64,000 bases of DNA, from contig JADYUX010000004.1 of NCBI GenBank assembly GCA_021532125.1, positions 112,554 through 176,553 of the forward strand, in the 5' to 3' direction. The number at the start of each line of letters is the position of its first letter. Position 1 is the first letter of the stretch. This document shows positions 45,911-55,531 of this stretch, piece after piece. Source of the DNA: Arcanobacterium haemolyticum (GTDB lineage Bacteria; Actinomycetota; Actinomycetes; Actinomycetales; Actinomycetaceae). The notes below the pieces were generated by a model. The model was not told the origin of the DNA and ran no database searches. It saw nothing but the letters and a program-made list of their open reading frames with translations. Both the position numbers and the translations under genes were made by a program.

Positions 45911-47290
45911 GTGTCTACTGAACCGCATCCACAAGATCAGGACCACCTCGCGGCACACAACCGCCTCGCGCACCAATCTAGAGTCGTTTTGCGGCTTGGA
46001 ATCATGCTTCTCTCAGCAGGTGCATCTTCCTTCCGAGTGAAAGACGGTATGGCTCGCCTCGCGAAGGCCGTCGGTATAGAAGAGCACCACGCGCAAGTCA
46101 CGTACACAGAAATCACGACAACCGCGTACGCAAACGGCACCTTCCGCACCGAGCTTGCCGAGCAGCGCGCCATGGGCGTGGACGCCGCGCGAATCGACCA
46201 ACTCAACTACTTCGTGAAAACACTCCCTGAGCGGATGCTTGTCGAACAGGCTGAAGCTGAGCTCGATAAGATCGCCTCGCACGGCCCGCTCTACTCGCCG
46301 CTCGTCTCATCGCTCGCCTCAGGCTTCGCCTGTGCGGGATTCTGCTTCCTCAACAAGGGCGGAATCGTCGAGTGCTTCGCCGTCCTCATTGCCGCATTCT
46401 TTGGCCAGCGCCTACGCAAATTCCTCATGAAGCGCCGCGTCAATCATTTCGGTGTCTGGCTTCTGTGTGGCGTCGCTGCCGTTTCTATCTACATTTTGCT
46501 CGTCTGGGCGATGCATCAAGCCGGCTGGATCGACGCTACTCATTCCGGTGGCTCAGTCTCCGCAGTCCTCTTCCTCGTGCCGGGTTTCCCGCTCGTAACC
46601 TCGATCCTCGACCTGATCCGTCAAGATTTTTCCGCAGGAATCTCCCGAGGTGTCTACGTGGCAATGCTTCTCATCGCGAGCGCCGCCGCCGTCTGGGGAA
46701 CAACAGCGGTCTTCCACTGGTCCGTTCTCCCTGTTGATGACACCTACCACGTCTCGGGCCTCATATTGCTGGGGCTGCGGGCCTTGACGACGTTCGTCGC
46801 AGCGTACGGCTTCGCAATGCTCTTCAACGCGCCTCAAAAGGCATGCGCGCTCGCGGCACTTATTGGCCTCGTCATCAACACGGGCCGTCTCACTGCCCAG
46901 GATTTCGGTTTCCCGTGGCTCGCTGCCGTCGGATGCGCGGCACTCGCGGCTGGCCTGCTCGCCGATCTTTTTTCGACGTACACGAAGTACTCCCGAGTGA
47001 CGCTCTCCGTGCCGGCAGTCGTCGTCATGATTCCAGGCGTCCCTCTCTATCGTGCAGGAACGGCCATCTCGAACGGTGAAGTCGGAGACGCCCTCTCTCA
47101 GGTAGTGACAGTAATCCTCGTCATTGCTTCGATCGGTGTCGGCCTCGCTGTCGCTCGTATGGCTACTGATCGTAACTGGCTCATGGATTCGCTTCACCCT
47201 GTGCCTTCTCTTGGTGATTCGGCGACGACGATCCCCGCCAAGCTTGCTGCCCAACATTCGGAGTTTATTGGCGACGAACCTCGTGAATAA
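45911..47290 (+). CDS. threonine/serine exporter family protein (ThrE-like)
   Basis: Predicted membrane exporter of small amino acids. 459 residues from GTG 45911. The N-terminal ~110 residues form the ThrE cytoplasmic part (LRLGIMLLSAGASSFRVKDG, VTYTEITTTAYANGTFRTEL); then about ten helices in two groups: ~125-260 (LVSSLASGFACAGFCFLNKG, VSAVLFLVPGFPLVTSILDL) and ~280-430 (VVMIPGVPLYRAGTAI). The paired VPGxPL motifs are typical. It lies 81 bases after the unknown acidic gene and ends at a strong terminator. Confidence 0.88.
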   Translation: MSTEPHPQDQDHLAAHNRLAHQSRVVLRLGIMLLSAGASSFRVKDGMARLAKAVGIEEHHAQVTYTEITTTAYANGTFRTELAEQRAMGVDAARIDQLNYFVKTLPERMLVEQAEAELDKIASHGPLYSPLVSSLASGFACAGFCFLNKGGIVECFAVLIAAFFGQRLRKFLMKRRVNHFGVWLLCGVAAVSIYILLVWAMHQAGWIDATHSGGSVSAVLFLVPGFPLVTSILDLIRQDFSAGISRGVYVAMLLIASAAAVWGTTAVFHWSVLPVDDTYHVSGLILLGLRALTTFVAAYGFAMLFNAPQKACALAALIGLVINTGRLTAQDFGFPWLAAVGCAALAAGLLADLFSTYTKYSRVTLSVPAVVVMIPGVPLYRAGTAISNGEVGDALSQVVTVILVIASIGVGLAVARMATDRNWLMDSLHPVPSLGDSATTIPAKLAAQHSEFIGDEPRE

Positions 47291-47302
47291 AGGCCGCTAA
47301 GG

Positions 47303-47337
47303 AAAAAGATGCTCCCCATGCGGGGAGCATCTTTTTT
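47303..47337. terminator. bidirectional terminator after ThrE-like gene
   Basis: AAAAAGATGCTCCCC pairs with GGGGAGCATCTTTTTT around ATGC: A-tract left and T-tract right, so it can end transcription from both convergent genes. Confidence 0.92.
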
Positions 47338-47379
47338 CCTACAAACCGCGGGTGGGGAAAACCCCTCACGGACTAACGC

Positions 47380-48981
47380 CTAGAAGCCGCCAATCACGTG
47401 CGCGACAAGAATCTTTCCGATCATAGCCACCGGGTAAACCAGCGCATATCCCAGAGCCACACGAGGATCGGCACCCGTGCGATCGTTAGCGAACGCAAGC
47501 ACAGCAGGCTGAGTCTGCATACCACCGAGCATGCCCGAGAGCTTCGTTCCGCCAATCTTGAAAATCTTTCGCATGAAGAAGTACATGCCCGATGCGAGAA
47601 TCGTCGTCATGATCATGCCGAGAACAAGGATCTTCCACCAGTCGCCGCTGGAGAACGCCTGTGCAATCTGCCCGCCTGCACTCGTACCAGCCTGTGCCAA
47701 GAACATCAACAGGCCGATCTCACCAAGAACCGCATTCGCAGAATGAGGAAGCGCCGTAATAATCGGGCCAATTCGCCCAATCTTGCCCATGATCAAACCG
47801 ACGATAAGAACACCCGCAGCAGCACCCAACGAGAAGTGCCCGCCACCAGGAATCGGGATCTTCGCCTCGCCCACCATCACCCCGATAGCAAGGCCGAGGC
47901 CGAGACCGACGGGGTTAATATCGGTCAAACCACGCGATGAATCGCCAAGGAACTTCGAAATCTCCTTGAGTTTAAGCGGGGGGCCAACAACACGCACTCG
48001 ATCGCCAAGCTCAAGAAGGAAGTTCGGAGTGGCGAGCATATCCGCATCCCCTCGGCGCACACGAGAAATACGGGCGCCCCACTTCTCCCCAAGAATCTCA
48101 TCGAGCTCCTCAACGGTCTTACCCGCGATAGAGTGCTGCGAAATCGTGATGCGACGGAAGTCGAGGAAATGGCGATCACGACGCAACGAATGAGTCGACT
48201 TGTGGCCGAGATCCTCGATAGCTTTCGCCACACGATCAGCTTCACCAACGATCGTCATGATGTCGTCCTTCTCGAGGACCTCGTCACGATCCGGAACCCA
48301 AATGGCGCCCTGCTCACCGCGGCGCAAGCGCGACACCTCAATCGTGCAGCCATGCTCGGCAACAAACTGCCCAACCGTCGGGCGGTCATCGCGCTCAACA
48401 CGCACATTCGCGTGAGTCACCGGAGTCGGATTATCTGCATCGTTAGCCGAATTCCGCAACGCAAGACCAGCAGCAATAATCATGCCGATGACACCGAACA
48501 AATACGCGACCGCGTATCCCACAGTGGCAGCAGCCGGATCACCGGAAGCCTCACCAGCAGCTGCGAGAGCAGGGGTATTCGTGACCGCACCTGCAAACGT
48601 TCCCGAGATCAGCGCAATGTTCATACCAAACACCTTCGTGCCGATAAGAACACCCGCAGCCGCCGTCACACAGTACAAAAGCACCATTGTGACAATCGGG
48701 CCAGCAGCACGCTTGAGGTTCTGGAAGAAGCTCGCCCCCGAATTGTTACCAATCGAGAAAGCGAAAAGCGCCAACCCGAAAATACCCATAATCGGGGGGA
48801 CTCGCACTTCGATACCTTCAGCCTGCCCCCAAGCAGAAACGCCAATTGCTAAGAAAAGTACCGCAGCAGCACCCAGTCCAACTCCCTTGATTTTGATATG
48901 CCCAATAAACATACCGATACCGATGAGGAGGAAGAGAAGAACAATAGGTTGCTCTGCGAGGTACGTGAAAACACTAGTCAT
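47380..48981 (-). CDS. AspT/YidE/YbjL-type transporter with TrkA-C domains
   Basis: 533 residues. N-terminal transporter half (~1-185, five helices; FLLIGIGMFIGHIKIKGVGL and GTFAGAVTNTPALAAAGEA), then two TrkA-C regulatory domains (~205-290, ~295-375; DRVRVVGPPLKLKEISKF), and a second half (~385-533; GLGLGLAIGVMVGEAKIPIP, GGMQTQPAVLAFANDRT). The duplicated halves carrying xNTPAL and TQPAVL are typical of the aspartate:alanine exchanger family. Substrate unknown. Possible start further in; GGAGG lies 14 bases before ATG. Confidence 0.85.
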   Translation of the reverse strand: MTSVFTYLAEQPIVLLFLLIGIGMFIGHIKIKGVGLGAAAVLFLAIGVSAWGQAEGIEVRVPPIMGIFGLALFAFSIGNNSGASFFQNLKRAAGPIVTMVLLYCVTAAAGVLIGTKVFGMNIALISGTFAGAVTNTPALAAAGEASGDPAAATVGYAVAYLFGVIGMIIAAGLALRNSANDADNPTPVTHANVRVERDDRPTVGQFVAEHGCTIEVSRLRRGEQGAIWVPDRDEVLEKDDIMTIVGEADRVAKAIEDLGHKSTHSLRRDRHFLDFRRITISQHSIAGKTVEELDEILGEKWGARISRVRRGDADMLATPNFLLELGDRVRVVGPPLKLKEISKFLGDSSRGLTDINPVGLGLGLAIGVMVGEAKIPIPGGGHFSLGAAAGVLIVGLIMGKIGRIGPIITALPHSANAVLGEIGLLMFLAQAGTSAGGQIAQAFSSGDWWKILVLGMIMTTILASGMYFFMRKIFKIGGTKLSGMLGGMQTQPAVLAFANDRTGADPRVALGYALVYPVAMIGKILVAHVIGGF

Positions 48982-49099
48982 AATGGCTGGTGCAGCCTCC
49001 TGTGAGGACGAGGTCGGACTCGTCAGTTCGTCATTGAGCCGTAAAGAGACGGCCTCTTAAGTATCGTCGCTCACACTCGAGAAATACAGGCCGAGAGTC

Positions 49100-49136
49100 C
49101 CGGGGCGACGAACGGTATCCGGGTTCGTCGCCCCGG
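49100..49136 (-). terminator. hairpin after ilvD
   Basis: CCGGGGCGACGAAC (49100-49113) pairs perfectly with GTTCGTCGCCCCGG (49123-49136), loop 9, ten bases after the ilvD stop. No T-tract on the minus strand, so release may need Rho. Confidence 0.65.
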
Positions 49137-49145
49137 CTTCGGCGG

Positions 49146-50978
49146 TCAGTCGATCTTGCGGACAGCTCCCGTCGCAGCAGATGTCGCCATCGAGGCGTAT
49201 GCACGAAGAGCCTTCGATACTTTCCGATCGCGCGATACCGGCTTCCACGGCAGGGGGCCGGCCTCAGCCCGGCGCTGCGCCAATTCGTCGTCAGAAATAT
49301 CAAGGCGGAGAACTCTGCTCGGAATGTCGATAACAATCCTGTCGCCCTCACGCACGAGGCCAATCGCACCGCCTGCAGCAGCCTCCGGAGAAATGTGGCC
49401 GATCGACAAGCCCGACGTGCCTCCCGAGAAACGCCCGTCAGTGATGAGGCCACAGACCTTGCCTAGACCAAGCCCTTTGAGGAATGAGGTCGGGTAGAGC
49501 ATCTCCTGCATACCCGGCCCGCCCTTCGGTCCTTCGTACCGAATAACGACGATGTCGCCAGGCTTGACTTGCTTCGACAAGATGAGTTCAATTGCCGCTT
49601 CCTGCGACTCAACAACACGCGCCGGCCCCTCAAAATGGAACAGAGACTCATCCACGCCCGCAGTCTTGACGATCGCGCCGTCCTCGGCGAGGTTCCCGAA
49701 CAGGACGCACAGCCCGCCGTCCTTCGTGTATGCGTGCTCCACGCTACGGATGCATCCCTCGACAGCATCCGTATCGAGGCTCTCCCACCTCGAATCCTGC
49801 GAGAAAGGTTGCGTCGTGCGCACACGCCCCGGAGCAGCGTGGAACAAATCCGTGGCCTCCGGGCTCGGTGCCACGCCACGCACATCCCATTTCTCAAGCC
49901 ACGACTTCAGATCGGAGGAATGAACCGAATGAACCGAATCTTTGAGCAGACCCGCGCGGAACAGCTCACCCAAGATCGCGGGGATACCACCCGCGCGGTG
50001 GAAATCCTCCATGTGGAATACCTGTGAATTAGGCGCTACCTTCGCCAGACACGGCACCTGCCGAGAAATGGCATCGATATCTGTGAGGTCGAAATCGACC
50101 TCACCTTCCTGCGCCGCAGCGAGAATGTGCAGCACCGTATTCGTCGAGCCGCCCATGGCCACATCCATCGACATGGCGTTCCAGAAAGCATCCTTCGTCG
50201 CAATCGAGCGTGGCAGAACTGAATCGTCGTCGTCCTCGTAATAACGCCGAGCGAGCTCGACAATCCGGTGACCAGCTTCGACGAAGAGATTTCGGCGCTT
50301 TGCCGCGGTAGCAAGCGTCGAACCGTTGCCTGGCAACGACAGCCCAAGTGCCTCGGTCAAGCAATTCATCGAATTTGCGGTGAACATTCCCGAGCATGAT
50401 CCACACGTGGGGCACGCGCTCTGCTCAACCAAACCAAGTTGAGCATCAGACACCGAATCGTCTGCCGAGGCGGCAATAGCGTCGATAAGATCCGTGCGAT
50501 GATCAATCACACCCGTAACCGCCGCGCCTGACTCCATCGGCCCGCCTGAGACAAAAATCGTCGGGATATTCAGACGCAACGCGGCCATGAGCATGCCTGG
50601 CGTGATTTTGTCGCAATTCGAAATACACACGAGCGCATCCGCTGTGTGAGCATTGACCATATATTCGACAGAATCAGCGATGATCTCTCGGCTCGGCAGC
50701 GAGTACAACATGCCGCCATGTCCCATGGCAATACCGTCGTCCACAGCGATCGTATTGAACTCCCGGCCGATGCCGCCGGCCTCCTCAATCGCTGAGCGCA
50801 CAAGCTGGCCAAGATCCTTGAGATGGACATGCCCGGGCACAAATCCCGTGTATGAATTCGCAATGGCGATAATCGGCTTGCCAAAATCTTCCGACGTCAT
50901 GCCCGTTGCACGCCACAGTGCGCGCGCACCAGCCATATTTCTTCCCGTCGTCGATGTTGCCGAGCGCAGCGTAGGCAT
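49146..50978 (-). CDS. ilvD: dihydroxy-acid dehydratase
   Basis: Third step of valine/isoleucine synthesis. 610 residues; iron-sulphur cysteines in [20 protein letters not shown] and [20 protein letters not shown], then [20 protein letters not shown] near the C-terminus. GAGGAGG lies 4 bases before ATG. It stands alone 4 kb from ilvBNC, without a visible attenuator, so its control differs. Confidence 0.96.
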   Translation of the reverse strand: MPTLRSATSTTGRNMAGARALWRATGMTSEDFGKPIIAIANSYTGFVPGHVHLKDLGQLVRSAIEEAGGIGREFNTIAVDDGIAMGHGGMLYSLPSREIIADSVEYMVNAHTADALVCISNCDKITPGMLMAALRLNIPTIFVSGGPMESGAAVTGVIDHRTDLIDAIAASADDSVSDAQLGLVEQSACPTCGSCSGMFTANSMNCLTEALGLSLPGNGSTLATAAKRRNLFVEAGHRIVELARRYYEDDDDSVLPRSIATKDAFWNAMSMDVAMGGSTNTVLHILAAAQEGEVDFDLTDIDAISRQVPCLAKVAPNSQVFHMEDFHRAGGIPAILGELFRAGLLKDSVHSVHSSDLKSWLEKWDVRGVAPSPEATDLFHAAPGRVRTTQPFSQDSRWESLDTDAVEGCIRSVEHAYTKDGGLCVLFGNLAEDGAIVKTAGVDESLFHFEGPARVVESQEAAIELILSKQVKPGDIVVIRYEGPKGGPGMQEMLYPTSFLKGLGLGKVCGLITDGRFSGGTSGLSIGHISPEAAAGGAIGLVREGDRIVIDIPSRVLRLDISDDELAQRRAEAGPLPWKPVSRDRKVSKALRAYASMATSAATGAVRKID

Positions 50979-51064
50979 AATTCCTCCTCATGGATTCTTG
51001 TGCCCACAGCATACCCGCGCCTAGGCGCCACGCGGCGAGGATGACCGCACAACGAGCGCAGCAC

Positions 51065-52843
51065 TCAGACGTCGCGGTGGAACAGTCCAGCCAACCCGTC
51101 CGCTAACTCCTGGGGCGAGCCGCAGGCGACAACCTTGCCCCGGTCAAGCATGACGATCTGATCGGCGTCGGTAGCCGATTCCACACGGTGGGTCACTTCA
51201 ATTACTGTGGCACCCGGCAGAGCCGCGGCGATGTCCTCGCGGATCTCACGTTCAAGATCGACGTTGAGATTCGCCGTGAACTCGTCGAGCACGAGAACCG
51301 CGGGTTTCATCAACAGTGCACGCGCCAGGCACAGGCGTTGGGCCTGTCCGCCCGAAAGAGCGCTGCCCGCCTGACCAGTGTGTGTGCGCAGACCCTCCGG
51401 CATTGCCGCAATCTCCTCGTCAAGGTGAACGTCGCGCAGCACGCGCCAGACGTCCGCCTCGCTTGCCTCCGGCACGCCAAGCGTCACATTCTCCCAGATT
51501 GTCGCATTGAGAAGCTGATTCTTCTGCGAGACCGCCACGACGTTACGGCGCAACGAATCGAGCGTGTACTGTGTCACCGGCTCGCCATCGAGAAGCACGT
51601 CACCCGACTGAGGATCGTCGTAACGAAGGAGCATCTGCACCGTCGTCGACTTCCCCGACCCTGACGGGCCGACGAATACCGTGCGCGAACCTGCCGGCAC
51701 ATGCACATCAACCTTGTCGAGGGCGAATCCCGCGAGTTCACCATTCTCGTCGCGATAGGCGTACGAGATGTTGTTAAACGTCACGGCAGGAGCTGATGTT
51801 GGCGCAAACACATCCGGGCCATCCTCCACGGCTTCCGGCGCGTGGCTCATATCCCACAGGCGGCGGGCCGCCGCCAGCGAATGATCGAGGTAGCCCGTCG
51901 CGTCTTCCACTCCGCGCGGCCCTTCGAACAGGCGGAGTGCGCCTGCCGCGAGCGCCGCAGTCACGACGATCGTGTGCCCATGAGCAATGCTTGCCGCGCT
52001 CGCCGAGATGACAGTCGCAAGCATGAGGAAAAGATTTGCGCAGCGGCGGAAAGCGGCGAAAGCCTTGGGTGTGCGAGCCTCGTGTGCAACGCGGCGGGAC
52101 AGCTCGTCTGTTTCCTCTAGGCGGTCGGACTGGCGCCCGTATCCCACAACTTCCTCGGTTCCGAAAACCGAATCGGTGAGATGGTGGGCGAGGTCGCGAC
52201 GAATTCCCAGGGTTGCGCGCGTCGTTTCCACGGCTCTCCTAAATCCGACGAACGGAACGACGAAGAGTGCGATCGCCATACACAGCGCAGGAAGTGCCAC
52301 AACATCCCAGCCGACCGTTGCCCCCGTAACAATGAGGATGGCCGGAGGAACGACATACGCGGATACCACGGGGGCGAACGTATGTGCGTACACCACCTCG
52401 ATCCGATCCACGTCACGCGTCAGGCTCGCGAGCACGTCACCTGAATGGGAGTGGGTAACGATCGCCGGAGCTTTCGGCCAGAGCTTCGAGAACACGGCCG
52501 TACGCAAAAGCTCAAGGGCTTTGAACGCAACGTAGTGCCCCGTGAGCTGTTCCAGGTAGTACGCGCTTGCTTTGACGAGAGCAATAACGACGAGCCAAGC
52601 GAATATCGGCAGAGCTGGCGCTCCCTCGACGATAATCGCACTCACTCCTCCCGCGGCAAGTCCAAAAAGAAGTACATCAAGTGTGAGGTTCAGCAGGCGG
52701 AAACATGTGGAGACGAGCAGCGGCTTATGGACCGGTTTCGTCATCCCGGTCAGCCACCGGACGAGTTCTCGCAGATTCGGCTGGTTCGGTGTCCCCTGCG
52801 ACGCCGTCGAGTTTGCGTGAGATGTTGCGGGTGGTTGTGTCAT
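51065..52843 (-). CDS. ABC exporter-fold half-transporter 2 (CydC/YbtQ-like)
   Basis: 592 residues from ATG 52843, overlapping the stop of the partner gene (ATGA); a longer frame is ignored. Membrane domain ~35-325 with six helices; ATPase ~355-592: Walker A FVGPSGSGKSTTVQMLL, Q-loop VSQKNQLLNATIWENV, signature ALSGGQAQRLCLARALL, Walker B VLVLDEFTANLNVDLE, H-loop EVTHRVESATDADQI. In Walker B the normal D-E-P-T/S is D-E-F-T. With its partner it forms a heterodimer; nearby haem genes and an iron box suggest siderophore/haem-linked transport, though CydDC-type is possible. Confidence 0.8.
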   Translation of the reverse strand: MTQPPATSHANSTASQGTPNQPNLRELVRWLTGMTKPVHKPLLVSTCFRLLNLTLDVLLFGLAAGGVSAIIVEGAPALPIFAWLVVIALVKASAYYLEQLTGHYVAFKALELLRTAVFSKLWPKAPAIVTHSHSGDVLASLTRDVDRIEVVYAHTFAPVVSAYVVPPAILIVTGATVGWDVVALPALCMAIALFVVPFVGFRRAVETTRATLGIRRDLAHHLTDSVFGTEEVVGYGRQSDRLEETDELSRRVAHEARTPKAFAAFRRCANLFLMLATVISASAASIAHGHTIVVTAALAAGALRLFEGPRGVEDATGYLDHSLAAARRLWDMSHAPEAVEDGPDVFAPTSAPAVTFNNISYAYRDENGELAGFALDKVDVHVPAGSRTVFVGPSGSGKSTTVQMLLRYDDPQSGDVLLDGEPVTQYTLDSLRRNVVAVSQKNQLLNATIWENVTLGVPEASEADVWRVLRDVHLDEEIAAMPEGLRTHTGQAGSALSGGQAQRLCLARALLMKPAVLVLDEFTANLNVDLEREIREDIAAALPGATVIEVTHRVESATDADQIVMLDRGKVVACGSPQELADGLAGLFHRDV

Positions 52844-54552
52844 CGTGCACTCTCCTCTAGTTCGACGAGCTTGCCATCCGTCATTTCCCACACCTCGTCT
52901 GCCACAGCGAGGAGCGATCGGCGGTGAGTCACCATAAGGATGTTCCATTCGGGTCCGAGAGATCCAATTGCCTCGATGATCTTCTGCTCGGATTCAATAT
53001 CGACTTGTGACGTGGGCTCGTCGAGAAGGAGCGTGCGCCTGCCCGAGAGGAAAGCTCGCGCCAGCGAGATCCGTTGCGCCTGTCCGCCAGAGATGAGGAC
53101 CCCTTGTTCGCCGACGTCCGTCGCGAGCCCGCGAGGCATCCGTTCAATCTCGTCGGCGATATTCGCCAATCGAAGCGCCGCCCACATCTCATCTTCGGTG
53201 GCCTGTGGTGCCGCGAGGCGAAGGTTGTCGGCAATCGTCCCAGTAAACAGCCATGTGCTCTGGGAAACAGACGCCGTGAGTGTTCGTATTTCTGTCGCGT
53301 CACATTCAGCTATCTCAATGCCGTCAATGGCAATAGCACCCTGCTGAAGCGGGAGTGAACCACGCAGAAGGGAAAGCAACGTTGATTTTCCAGCGCCAGA
53401 ACGGCCAACGATAGCGACCTTGTGACCCTGAGGAACCGTGAGGTCAACGGAGTGAAGAACCTCCCCGCGTCCATAGTCGAAAGAAACACCGCGGACATCA
53501 ATTGCGGCCCCTGGATCGGCTTGTGGAACCTTGGCATCCGACGTCGCTGCTGAACGCTGCCCTACCGATGAGAGGTAGGAACCGATCGCCCGCTCAGATG
53601 CCATGCCGCCCATTCCGATGTAGAAGAAGCCAGCCACCTGCACAAGCGGCTCGATCAGAAGAACCGTCAAGAAAATAACTGCGATTCCCTCTCCCAAGCT
53701 CACAGCCCCAGCATGTATGCGCGCAACCGTGAGGAAGACTGCACAGCAAATGAGAAGGAGGGAGAATAGCCCATCCATGACGATAATGACGATTTGGTTG
53801 CCTGCGAGGAGTTTCATGATCGCGCCACGATTACGCTCCCCCTGCTCGCGCAAATGGGCCTCGATTCGTGGACCGGCACCAAAGAGCCGGATTGTCACAA
53901 GATTGCGAATCGCATCGAGATACTGGCCGGCTAGTTTTCCTCGTTCCTTTCGGGAATTCGCAGAGGTCTTACGGAAAAGACGCATAAAAGCCGCGATAAG
54001 GAAAGGAATAAGTGGGCAGAACAACAACAGAACGATGCCGATAATGGGGTCAATAAAAATCGCGACATATATCAGCGTGACAAAAGGAATAGCCATCGCG
54101 GCCATCGTCGCCCCGAAATACACTTGACGGTATTCCGTGACTCGCTCAGCATTGTCTGTCATTAACGTGATGAGCTTACCTGGGTCGTACCCGCCCTCGT
54201 TGTTTTTCGGAAGCGACGAGGAGCGGAAGACGGTTTCAAGGAGACGGTGGCGAATTCGTCGTTCTTCATTCCGGGCAGCGCGTCCGCCAAACCAAATCTC
54301 AAAGAAGGCGCCACATGCCGCCAGGAGGGCAGCAAGAAGCGGAAGTACCCACCGAGTGAGGTCGATATCCAGGCCATTCCGTGCGTCGTCGATAATCAAG
54401 GCTGTTGCAACGAGCGCCGTCCCCGTTGAGAGTGCCGAAAAAAGCCTGCCAGCGGCCACGAGTTTGATGTCGCGACGCCCCGTCGCCGAGAGAACAACTT
54501 TCTTGAAAGACGGTCGGCGTTTGCGCCGATTGGTCCTCGTTTTTTCGGTCAC
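52840..54552 (-). CDS. ABC exporter-fold half-transporter 1 (CydD/YbtP-like)
   Basis: 570 residues from GTG 54552 (GGAAAGG 7 bases upstream); a longer ATG frame to 54588 lacks a ribosome site and would reach towards the iron box. Six-helix domain ~20-320 (WVLPLLAALLAACGAFFEIW, VTLIYVAIFIDPIIGIVLLL), ATPase ~345-570: Walker A IVGRSGAGKSTLLSLL, VSQSTWLFTGTIADNL, signature LISGGQAQRISLARAF, Walker B LLLDEPTSQVD. Translationally coupled to the next half-transporter. The DtxR-like box 40 bases upstream implies iron control. Confidence 0.8.
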   Translation of the reverse strand: MTEKTRTNRRKRRPSFKKVVLSATGRRDIKLVAAGRLFSALSTGTALVATALIIDDARNGLDIDLTRWVLPLLAALLAACGAFFEIWFGGRAARNEERRIRHRLLETVFRSSSLPKNNEGGYDPGKLITLMTDNAERVTEYRQVYFGATMAAMAIPFVTLIYVAIFIDPIIGIVLLLFCPLIPFLIAAFMRLFRKTSANSRKERGKLAGQYLDAIRNLVTIRLFGAGPRIEAHLREQGERNRGAIMKLLAGNQIVIIVMDGLFSLLLICCAVFLTVARIHAGAVSLGEGIAVIFLTVLLIEPLVQVAGFFYIGMGGMASERAIGSYLSSVGQRSAATSDAKVPQADPGAAIDVRGVSFDYGRGEVLHSVDLTVPQGHKVAIVGRSGAGKSTLLSLLRGSLPLQQGAIAIDGIEIAECDATEIRTLTASVSQSTWLFTGTIADNLRLAAPQATEDEMWAALRLANIADEIERMPRGLATDVGEQGVLISGGQAQRISLARAFLSGRRTLLLDEPTSQVDIESEQKIIEAIGSLGPEWNILMVTHRRSLLAVADEVWEMTDGKLVELEESAR

Positions 54553-54591
54553 TGCAAAGCCTTTCCAGTTAGGCGGCAACACATCCACAAG

Positions 54592-54610
54592 TCAGGTTAC
54601 CCTAACTACG
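54592..54610. promoter_or_regulatory. DtxR/IdeR-like iron box upstream of ABC pair
   Basis: TCAGGTTACCCTAACTACG, read against the known DtxR box TTAGGTTAGCCTAACCTAA: 13 of the first 15 positions match, the right arm end is poor. Located 40-58 bases before GTG 54552 and inside the 107-base gap after hmuV, where a promoter would sit. Confidence 0.6.
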
Positions 54611-54659
54611 TCCGAGTGCCAAGATAGCGACAGGTGTCGTTAAGCACGCCAAGCATCCG

Positions 54660-55481
54660 TCATACACCATCAACCGCGCGACGCTTCACCCTGCCAGGAA
54701 GAACAACAATGTCGCCGCTCAGCGTATAGCTCACGTCAATCGGCCACGAATACACCGACGTCAACATCTCGCTCGTCAGCACATCACGAGGACTCCCGCA
54801 CGCAACGATACGTCCACCATCCATGAGCGCTATAACATCGCAGTACGCTGCAGCAAGCTGAATATCGTGCATCACAGCCACAACCGCTTTACCCGCTTCG
54901 GCCTCATCCACGCACAGCTCCATCGTTCGCTCCTGATGGGCAATATCCAAAGCCGCCGTAGGCTCGTCGAGGAAAACAATCTTCGCTTGCTGCGCCAGCA
55001 CCCGAGCTAGAGTGACACGGGCTTTCTCCCCGCCCGACAACCTCGTCACGTCACGATCAGCAAGCCCAAGCACATCTGTCTTGTCCATCGCCTCACGAAT
55101 AATCGCTTCGTTCTCCTGATCGTCCGTATCCCAGCACGAACGCCCCATATTCACAATATCGTGCGCCATATACGCAAACGGGAACTCACTAGCCTGCGGC
55201 ATCACGGCCCGCAGCCGCGCGAGCTCTTTGCGCCCATAATCCTCGAGCGGCTTCCCGAAAATGCGCACGCAACCTTCCCGCGCAACGAGATCACCAGACA
55301 ATACGCCAAGCAGTGTCGATTTACCCGTCCCATTCGGGCCAAGAAGCCCCACAATCTGCCCGGGATACACCTCGAGGCTGACATCATCAATCACACGCCG
55401 CTCACCATAGCCAAAGACAAGATTCCGAGCCTCAATCGCTGGCACACGCCCGCCCATCGCCTCAGTTGCGTCAGATGTCAT
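54660..55481 (-). CDS. hmuV: haem/iron ABC transporter ATP-binding protein
   Basis: 273 residues of the FecE/HmuV class: Walker A GLLGPNGTGKSTLLGVLSG, signature RLSGGEKARVTLARVLAQ, Walker B IVFLDEPTAALDI, H-loop VMHDIQLAAAYCD. GGAG precedes ATG 55481 by 5 bases. Sits 50 bases after the permease and directly follows hmuT-hmuU-htaA neighbours, so haem is the likeliest substrate. Confidence 0.87.
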   Translation of the reverse strand: MTSDATEAMGGRVPAIEARNLVFGYGERRVIDDVSLEVYPGQIVGLLGPNGTGKSTLLGVLSGDLVAREGCVRIFGKPLEDYGRKELARLRAVMPQASEFPFAYMAHDIVNMGRSCWDTDDQENEAIIREAMDKTDVLGLADRDVTRLSGGEKARVTLARVLAQQAKIVFLDEPTAALDIAHQERTMELCVDEAEAGKAVVAVMHDIQLAAAYCDVIALMDGGRIVACGSPRDVLTSEMLTSVYSWPIDVSYTLSGDIVVLPGRVKRRAVDGV

Positions 55482-55531
55482 TCCGTCTCCTTATTCGCAC
55501 CACACTCACCCGTCAGCCAGCGCGCATGCAT

